Below, piece after piece: positions 58,482-64,000 of a stretch of 64,000 nt of DNA; position 1 is the first letter of the stretch; each line of letters begins with the position of its first letter. Location of the stretch: positions 1 to 64,000 of the forward strand of contig NZ_SMZJ02000002.1 of NCBI RefSeq assembly GCF_004358095.2. The letters run 5' to 3'. The notes under the pieces were generated by a model that saw only the letters and a list, made by a program, of their open reading frames with translations, ran no database searches and was not told the DNA's origin. This DNA comes from Seonamhaeicola sediminis. GTDB taxonomy: Bacteria > Bacteroidota > Bacteroidia > Flavobacteriales > Flavobacteriaceae. The position numbers were made by a program, and so were the translations under genes.

Positions 58482-59818
58482 CTATTAAAAGTTAAGCGCT
58501 TAGCAAATTTCACTTCACTAAACTTTGAGTTTTGATAAGCAATCTGCCCATTTACAAAGGTATGCGTAATTCTTGATTTAAAGGTAGATCCATCAAAAGG
58601 TGACCATCCACATTTGTATAGTGTATTTTCTTTGGTAACCGTCCATGGGTTATTTAAATCTACCAAAACTAAATCTGCAAAATACCCTTCCTTTATATAG
58701 CCTCTTCTACTTATATCAAACAAAATAGCAGGATTATGGCACATTTTTTCTACTATTTTCTCTAGAGAAATTTTACCTCTATGATACATTTCTAACATAG
58801 CCGGTAATGCATGTTGTACTAATGGCCCTCCGGATGGTGCTTTAGTGTAAACGTTTTTTTTCTCCTCTATAGTATGTGGAGCATGATCTGTAGCAATAAC
58901 GTCAATTCTATCATCTAATAAAGCTTCCCAAAGTAGTTCTCTATCACTCGCCTTTTTCACGGCAGGATTCCACTTTATTAATGTTCCTTTTTTCTCATAA
59001 TCTTCATCTGAAAACCACAAATGATGAATACAAACCTCTGAGGTTATTTTTTTGTCTTTCAAAGGAACACTGTTGTCAAATAAATTGGTTTCCTTTCCTG
59101 TAGATAAATGAAAAACATGTAATCTTGCACCCGTTTCCTTAGCCAATTCTATTGCCTTAGAAGATGACAAATAACAGGCTTCTTCACTTCTAATAATGGG
59201 ATGTTGTTTGATTGGAATATCATTACCATACTCATCAATATGTTTCTGTAGGTTTTTCTTAATAGTATTTTCATCTTCACAGTGCACCGAAATACGCAAG
59301 TTTGTATTTGAGAAAATCTTTCTTAATACCTCTGGATCATCCACCAACATATTCCCTGTTGAAGATCCCAAAAACAATTTTAATCCAGCACACTGATTTA
59401 CATCAAGTTTTAAAATTTCGTCTAAGTTATCATTCGTTCCACCAAACATAAATGAATAATTAGCTGAAGAGCTTTTAGCCGCCATAGCAAACTTTTCTTC
59501 TAATTTTTCAATAGTAGTAGTTTGCGGGTTGGTATTAGGCATTTCAATAAAAGATGTAATTCCACCAGCAATAGCCGCTTTAGATTCTGTTTCAATATTG
59601 GCCTTATGGGTTAATCCAGGCTCCCTAAAATGTACTTGATCATCAATAGCTCCGGGCAATAAATATTTACCTTCAGCATCCATAACCAAAACATCTGCAG
59701 ACCTGGGAGTTAATGAGGTTCCAACCTTTTTAATATATTCACCTTCAATTAATACATCGCCATTAAAAACATCGCCTTCATTTACAATGTTAGCATTCTT
59801 GATAAGTATTTTTTTCAC
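58478..59818 (-). CDS. pyrC: Dihydroorotase
   Basis: A 446-residue metal-dependent amidohydrolase that makes dihydroorotate in pyrimidine synthesis. The first metal motif, usually HxH, reads DDQVHFREPG with Gln61 in place of the first His and His63 kept. Other ligands look intact: HCEDE, HLSTGKE and TDHAPH. Bacteroidota dihydroorotases often show this Gln, so it is likely a lineage form, though reduced metal binding cannot be excluded. It sits between a family-2 glycosyltransferase and the DUF4296 gene. Confidence 0.92.
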   Translation of the reverse strand: MKKILIKNANIVNEGDVFNGDVLIEGEYIKKVGTSLTPRSADVLVMDAEGKYLLPGAIDDQVHFREPGLTHKANIETESKAAIAGGITSFIEMPNTNPQTTTIEKLEEKFAMAAKSSSANYSFMFGGTNDNLDEILKLDVNQCAGLKLFLGSSTGNMLVDDPEVLRKIFSNTNLRISVHCEDENTIKKNLQKHIDEYGNDIPIKQHPIIRSEEACYLSSSKAIELAKETGARLHVFHLSTGKETNLFDNSVPLKDKKITSEVCIHHLWFSDEDYEKKGTLIKWNPAVKKASDRELLWEALLDDRIDVIATDHAPHTIEEKKNVYTKAPSGGPLVQHALPAMLEMYHRGKISLEKIVEKMCHNPAILFDISRRGYIKEGYFADLVLVDLNNPWTVTKENTLYKCGWSPFDGSTFKSRITHTFVNGQIAYQNSKFSEVKFAKRLTFNR

Positions 59819-59875
59819 CCCTTTAAATTTTAATCGTTATTTTATGTTAATTATAAAATTGATTGTAACGTATGT

Positions 59876-60598
59876 TTACTTTTTTAAAAGACTCTTCAGT
59901 TTCATTGATATCACTCCAAAAATAGCTTCTGAAATAATACCACCACTTAATTTAGATTCTCCTTTGGTTCTGTCTGTAAAAATTACAGGAACCTCAATTA
60001 TTTTAAACTTATTTAAATAAGTCTTGAACTTCATTTCAATTTGAAATGCATACCCTATAAACTTGATAGCATTCAAATCTATTGTTTCTAAAACCTTTCT
60101 TTTGTAGCATACAAAACCCGCCGTAGTATCATTAATTTTCATACCAGTTATAAACCGAACGTATTTTGACGCACAATAAGACATTAACACCCTGCCCATA
60201 GGCCAATTAACCACATTCACACCTGTTATATATCGTGAACCAATAGATAAGTCGGCCCCATGAACTGCACATGCATCGTATAACTTCTGTAAATCTTTTG
60301 GATTATGAGAAAAATCGGCATCCATTTCAAATATGTATTGATAATTTTTATCTAAACACCATTTGAACCCATGAATATAAGCAGTTCCTAAACCAGACTT
60401 TTCTTGTCTTACTTCTAAAAACAATCTGTTAGAAAAAGTCTGTTGTAATTCCTTAACTTTTAAAGCCGTTAAATCTGGAGAATTATCATCAACAACAAGA
60501 ATATGAATAGCATTAGACTGTGAGAAAACAGCTTTAATGATAGCCTCAATATTCTCAATTTCATTGTAAGTTGGAATGATAACAATGGCTCCTGTCAT
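59876..60598 (-). CDS. Dolichol-phosphate-mannose-synthase-like glycosyltransferase
   Basis: A 240-residue family 2 glycosyltransferase without membrane segments. The GT-A motifs are VVDDNSPD (34-41) and the metal-binding MDADFSHNP (93-101); the catalytic FVCYKR and QIEMKF regions follow. It resembles polyprenol monophosphomannose synthases, which load a lipid carrier with a sugar for protein glycosylation or polysaccharide assembly. TACATTTG (60628-60635, minus strand) is a possible -7 box. It begins the unit with pyrC. Confidence 0.9.
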   Translation of the reverse strand: MTGAIVIIPTYNEIENIEAIIKAVFSQSNAIHILVVDDNSPDLTALKVKELQQTFSNRLFLEVRQEKSGLGTAYIHGFKWCLDKNYQYIFEMDADFSHNPKDLQKLYDACAVHGADLSIGSRYITGVNVVNWPMGRVLMSYCASKYVRFITGMKINDTTAGFVCYKRKVLETIDLNAIKFIGYAFQIEMKFKTYLNKFKIIEVPVIFTDRTKGESKLSGGIISEAIFGVISMKLKSLLKK

Positions 60599-60715
60599 TC
60601 GTAATCAGTTACGCTTTTTACTTTTAACAAATGTACATTAATAAGCTATTATTTATTTTAAATATTCCTTAATTATTTAGACATCTTATTTAAGAATTTA
60701 TGATAATTTTACAAC

Positions 60716-61360
60716 ATGCTTAGAGAAATTGCATCAAATGAGTTATTTACAGTTTTATTGATTGCAGGACTTATTGTTATTGCCATTGCTAAGTTAACAG
60801 ATCCCAGACGATTTAATGAGTTTATATTGGTTATAGGCAATTCTAAATACTTAAAAATATATGCCCGTGAGCAAAAATTTTTTGATGTATTTGATGCACT
60901 TCTTTTTGGTAATTTAGTTATTTCTTCTTCTGTATTTATATATGTTATTTTTCAATTTATATCTGAGAGTAATCAAGTTTCCATAAACGCACTTTTTAAA
61001 CTAGCCATTGGTGTAGCCTCTTTTTTCTTAATAAAAGTTTTAATAGAACGCCTTATTGGGAGTCTTTTTGAAATAGATAAGTTAGTAGACGGGTACCTTT
61101 TTCAAAAAATTAGTTATAAGAATTATTTAGGCATTTTACTATTACCAATGAATGCTATTTTACTCTACAGTTTTAAGTTATCGTTACCCCTAATTTACAC
61201 CATCATTATTATTTTGTTAATAGTGAATATTATTGGGCTAATAACCTCTTTTAAAACATATCAAAGTTTAATAAAACAACATTTTTTCTATTTTATTTTG
61301 TATCTTTGCGCTCTTGAAATAGCACCCTATATTATATTGTATAAGGTGTTTATGACCTAG
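60716..61360 (+). CDS. DUF4271 membrane protein
   Basis: A 214-residue protein with about six hydrophobic helices (first near 14-26, last near 190-210). The ADPRRFNEF-like stretch KLTDPRRFNEFI after the first helix is typical of DUF4271 in Bacteroidota, where it commonly precedes hemD, as here (25 bases apart). A box TATCTTTG at 61301-61308, inside this gene's end, could serve hemD. Function unknown. Confidence 0.85.
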   Translation: MLREIASNELFTVLLIAGLIVIAIAKLTDPRRFNEFILVIGNSKYLKIYAREQKFFDVFDALLFGNLVISSSVFIYVIFQFISESNQVSINALFKLAIGVASFFLIKVLIERLIGSLFEIDKLVDGYLFQKISYKNYLGILLLPMNAILLYSFKLSLPLIYTIIIILLIVNIIGLITSFKTYQSLIKQHFFYFILYLCALEIAPYIILYKVFMT

Positions 61361-61385
61361 AACAAAGAACAAACTACTTGCGCTT

Positions 61386-62135
61386 ATGAAAGTGAAAACA
61401 ATTTTGGTATCGCAACCAGAACCTAAAATAGAAAACTCCCCCTACTTTGATTTACAAGAAAAGCAAAAAGTTAAAATAGACTTTAGACCTTTTATACATG
61501 TGGAAGGGGTTTCTGCTAAGGAAGTAAGACAACAAAAAGTTGACCTTAGTAAATACACTGCCATTATCTTAACCAGTAGAAATGCAGTTGATCACTTTTT
61601 TAGAGTAGCCGAGGAGATGCGCTTTAAAGTACCAGACACCATGAAATATTTCTGTCAGTCTGAAGCGGTAGCCTACTATCTTCAAAAATATGTAGTTTAC
61701 AGAAAGCGTAAAATTTATGTTGGGAAGCGTACTTTTCCTGAGTTATCTCCTTTAATTAAAAAATATAAAGACGAGAAATTTTTATTACCTAATACAGACA
61801 AGGTAAAACCATTAGTTCCTGAAACTTTAGATGCTTTAGGCGTAGATTGGAAACAAGCTACTTTCTTTAAAACAGTTGTGAGTGATCTATCAGATTTAGC
61901 CAATGTTTATTATGATGTTTTAGTATTCTTTAGCCCTTCTGGAATAGAGTCGTTATTTCAAAACTTTCCAGATTTTAAACAGAATAATACCAGAATAGCT
62001 GTTTTTGGCAATACTACTATCAAGGCTGTAGAGGAAAAGGGCTTACGTGTTGATATAGCAGCACCAACTCCAGAAACACCATCAATGACCATGGCTTTAG
62101 AAAAATATATTGAAAAGGTAAATAAAAAGAAATAA
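61386..62135 (+). CDS. hemD: Uroporphyrinogen-III synthase
   Basis: A 249-residue two-domain enzyme that closes hydroxymethylbilane into uroporphyrinogen III, the heme and cobalamin precursor. It is poorly conserved, but the order of conserved spots fits: ILTSRNAVDHFF (near 58-69), FCQSEAVAYYL, the linker VGKRTFPELSPLI, and VLVFFSPSGIESLF (near 178-191) with FGNTTIKAVEEKGL. It follows DUF4271. Its product is needed for the many hemes of the cytochrome cluster at 8887-15227. Confidence 0.93.
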   Translation: MKVKTILVSQPEPKIENSPYFDLQEKQKVKIDFRPFIHVEGVSAKEVRQQKVDLSKYTAIILTSRNAVDHFFRVAEEMRFKVPDTMKYFCQSEAVAYYLQKYVVYRKRKIYVGKRTFPELSPLIKKYKDEKFLLPNTDKVKPLVPETLDALGVDWKQATFFKTVVSDLSDLANVYYDVLVFFSPSGIESLFQNFPDFKQNNTRIAVFGNTTIKAVEEKGLRVDIAAPTPETPSMTMALEKYIEKVNKKK

Positions 62136-62170
62136 TTAATATTTCACTAAAAAAATTACTTAATATAAAT

Positions 62171-62206
62171 AAAAAAACCAGTGAACTTTACTTCACTGGT
62201 TTTTTT
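62171..62206. terminator. Bidirectional terminator between hemD and tig
   Basis: AACCAGTGAA (62176-62185) pairs with TTCACTGGTT (62192-62201); A and T runs on either side make it usable by both convergent genes. Confidence 0.92.
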
Positions 62207-62287
62207 AATTTAAAATTTGCCTCGTCCCAATATAGTGTCACACTAAAATATTATAAGATGGATTCAAATAAAACAAACGCATCTTAA

Positions 62288-63616
62288 TTATATATCTCCA
62301 TAAACTTCCTTAACAAACTTTTCGTATGTTAATTCTTTTACTTTAAGGTTTGCCTTTTCTTTGTAAAGCTTTAATAGTTTTTGACTTACCAATTGCTCTG
62401 AAATTCTGCGAGCTTCATCCTGATTAGATAACACTCTTGCTGCAATACCATCTAATTCCTCGTCAGAAGGGTTCATTTGACCAAATTGAGCCATTTGTCC
62501 TTTAATCATTTCTCTTGCATGATTTTTAATATCATCCATCGTTACCTTGATATCGTTGTCTTGAATTAATTTACCTTCAATTAACTGATAACGCAAACTC
62601 TTTTCAGACTTTTCATATTCTTCTTTAGCTTGTACTTCATCTAACTCTTTTTCTCCAGCAGTAGCCATCCATTTTGTTAAGAATTCTGCAGGTAAATCAA
62701 ACTTAGTATTCTCAATTAAATACTCTGTAACATCGTTTAAAAGTTTTTGGTCTGCTTGCTGTATAAATTGCTTTTCGGCATCCTCTTTAATTTTAGCTTT
62801 TAATTCAGTTACGGTTTTTACAGTGCCTTCTCCAAAAAGTTTATCAAATAACTCTTGGTCTAAATCTGCTAATTCTCTCTTATTAATTTCGTTGACTGTA
62901 AAGGTAACTTCAATATCTAATCCGTGAACTTCATCATGTCCTAACTTTAAGGCATGCATTAGCTCATGCTCATCATCATACAATCCTTTAGTTTTCAGAG
63001 TAATTATATCGCCGGCCTTGGCTCCAATAAATTTCTTTTCAGTAGCTTTTCCTTTAAACTTATCTAGGGTAAATGTAATAGTGTTTTCTATTTCTTTTTC
63101 TTCGTTTTTGAATGTACCCGTAATTTCACTATCTATTTCTACAACATCTTGTGATACTAATTTCCCGTACTGGCTTTGAATACGTTCAATTTGTTCATCA
63201 ATCATTTTATCATCGGCTACAATATTGTATTGCGTTATAGCTTTTTTACTTTTAAGTTCAACATCAAACTCTGGCACTAAACCAAGTTCAAATTCAAAAG
63301 TAAATCCATCTGCATCCCAATCAATATCATCTTGTGGTTTTGGTAATGGTTGCCCTAAAACATCTAGCTTCTCTTCTGTTAAGTATTTGTTTAAAGCATC
63401 CTGTAACAACTTATTAACCTCATCAACCAACACAGCTTTACCATATTGTCTTTTCACCATTCCCATTGGTACCATCCCTTTTCTAAACCCCGGGATGTTA
63501 GCTGTTTTACGGTAATCTGATAAGATTTTTTCAACTTTATCGCTATAATCTTCTTTAGCAATATCAACTTTTACTACCGCATTTAATGCATCAACGTTTT
63601 CTCTTGTAATGTTCAT
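62288..63616 (-). CDS. tig: Trigger factor
   Basis: A 442-residue ribosome-bound chaperone. The ribosome-binding loop reads GFRKGMVP near residues 42-49, one change from the usual GFRxGKVP. The middle region (about 150-250) is a diverged peptidyl-prolyl isomerase domain, and the helical C-terminal cradle follows. In many bacteria clpP and clpX come next, but here the next gene is convergent hemD, so those are elsewhere. A full promoter lies at 63654-63685. Confidence 0.95.
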   Translation of the reverse strand: MNITRENVDALNAVVKVDIAKEDYSDKVEKILSDYRKTANIPGFRKGMVPMGMVKRQYGKAVLVDEVNKLLQDALNKYLTEEKLDVLGQPLPKPQDDIDWDADGFTFEFELGLVPEFDVELKSKKAITQYNIVADDKMIDEQIERIQSQYGKLVSQDVVEIDSEITGTFKNEEKEIENTITFTLDKFKGKATEKKFIGAKAGDIITLKTKGLYDDEHELMHALKLGHDEVHGLDIEVTFTVNEINKRELADLDQELFDKLFGEGTVKTVTELKAKIKEDAEKQFIQQADQKLLNDVTEYLIENTKFDLPAEFLTKWMATAGEKELDEVQAKEEYEKSEKSLRYQLIEGKLIQDNDIKVTMDDIKNHAREMIKGQMAQFGQMNPSDEELDGIAARVLSNQDEARRISEQLVSQKLLKLYKEKANLKVKELTYEKFVKEVYGDI

Positions 63617-63653
63617 TTTTTAAAATGTAATTAGTATAACTAAAATTGGGATG

Positions 63654-63685
63654 CAAAAGTATAACATTTTTTACACCCCAACAAA
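63654..63685 (-). promoter_or_regulatory. Bacteroidota promoter of tig
   Basis: On the minus strand TTTG (63682-63685), 20 bases, then TACTTTTG (63654-63661), 38 bases before the start codon. Confidence 0.8.
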
Positions 63686-63708
63686 GTTTTAATTGCTTGA
63701 TTTTGAAG

Positions 63709-64000
63709 CTATTTTTTCTCCTCTTTAAGTAGAGAATGTAATATAGATTGTAATAGAGATAGTAGAATACTAAAAAGAATTGCAATCCAGATACTGCTCA
63801 CCGAAAAGCCGTCAATTAATTTGTCTGCTAACAGTATTATTAGGGCATTAATTACTAACAAGAATAAACCCAAGGTTACAATGGTTATTGGCAAAGTAAA
63901 AATTACCAAAACTGGTTTTACAAAAAGGTTTAAAACCGATAACACGACGGCCACTATGAGTGCCGTCATGTAACTATCTACATGCACTCCATTTAGAACA
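63709..64000 (-). CDS. Phage-holin-family-type membrane protein, partial
   Basis: The 5' end is cut by the window edge: the frame stays open past the GTG at 63987 (residues VLNGVHVDSYMTA run to the border), so the true start is outside. The visible 97 or so residues hold three hydrophobic helices, with the family phrase FVKPVLVIFTLPITIVTLGL, and a short Glu/Lys tail. It belongs to the small four-helix membrane proteins labelled phage holin family IV/DUF360, which are ordinary chromosomal genes and no sign of a prophage. Confidence 0.8.
   Translation of the reverse strand, partial: VLNGVHVDSYMTALIVAVVLSVLNLFVKPVLVIFTLPITIVTLGLFLLVINALIILLADKLIDGFSVSSIWIAILFSILLSLLQSILHSLLKEEKK

Noticed and set aside
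61301-61308. Internal promoter for hemD (TATCTTTG)
   Set aside because: The -7 match lies inside DUF4271 coding sequence and lacks a -33 partner at the right distance, so chance is likely in such A/T-rich DNA.
63709-64000. Prophage signal from a holin-family protein
   Set aside because: Such proteins are widespread chromosomal membrane proteins; no lysin, integrase or structural phage gene is near.

Overview
The window looks like chromosomal DNA of a marine-type member of the Flavobacteriaceae (Bacteroidota). The support is low G+C, genes without Shine-Dalgarno leaders, promoters of the Bacteroidota form TTTG-N19-20-TAnnTTTG (best at 1258-1288, 23602-23632 and 63654-63685), type IX secretion sorting domains (51898-54278), a DnaE with a fused N-terminal proofreading exonuclease, and lineage families such as DUF4296 and DUF4271. 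The genus cannot be fixed from the sequence. No phage, insertion sequence, CRISPR array or rRNA operon was seen; the only RNA gene recognised is tRNA-Asp.

Layout. 1-8026: a PAS-LuxR regulator, tRNA-Asp, a DUF58 protein, a ClpP, thioredoxin and DNA polymerase III alpha, with two small repeat elements between them. 8027-8886 is a gene-poor gap with a palindromic repeat. 8887-15227 is a seven-gene electron-transfer cluster: hexaheme lipoprotein, monoheme lipoprotein, outer-membrane barrel, Tat-exported iron-sulfur protein, NrfD-type quinol protein, anchored periplasmic protein and monoheme cytochrome. 15349-19955 holds rpsP and rimM flanked by two paralogous DUF2383-like proteins, then trmN6 and a glutaryl-CoA-type dehydrogenase. 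20104-23556 is an 1150-residue protein that may be the pyrophosphate-dependent PEP carboxykinase. 23643-26204 is a probable copper-uptake locus (small cysteine protein plus OprC-like receptor). 26324-30814 carries a lipase-like lipoprotein, a phosphoesterase, a DUF1853-like protein, ferritin and a 2Fe-2S ferredoxin.

30818-43558 is one long minus-strand unit: korAB (2-oxoacid:ferredoxin oxidoreductase) followed directly by nuoABCDHIJKLMN. The NADH-oxidising subunits nuoE, nuoF and nuoG are absent from their usual place. A 2[4Fe-4S] ferredoxin gene lies divergently next to korA. Together these suggest a respiratory complex I fed by reduced ferredoxin rather than by NADH.

43729-64000 is mostly housekeeping: NifU and Mrp iron-sulfur assembly proteins, an alkyltransferase-like protein, trmB, a PhoR/PhoB-type two-component pair, two T9SS cargo proteins, tyrS, a sugar-nucleotide-type reductase, dihydroorotase, a dolichol-phosphate-mannose-type glycosyltransferase, hemD, trigger factor and a holin-like membrane protein cut by the window edge.

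The strongest leads for new biology are the quinol-to-outer-membrane electron-transfer cluster at 8887-15227, the korAB plus 11-subunit complex I at 30818-43558, the giant PEPCK candidate at 20104, and the copper locus at 23602-26204. All functional names come from motif recognition by eye and remembered family features; no database search was run.
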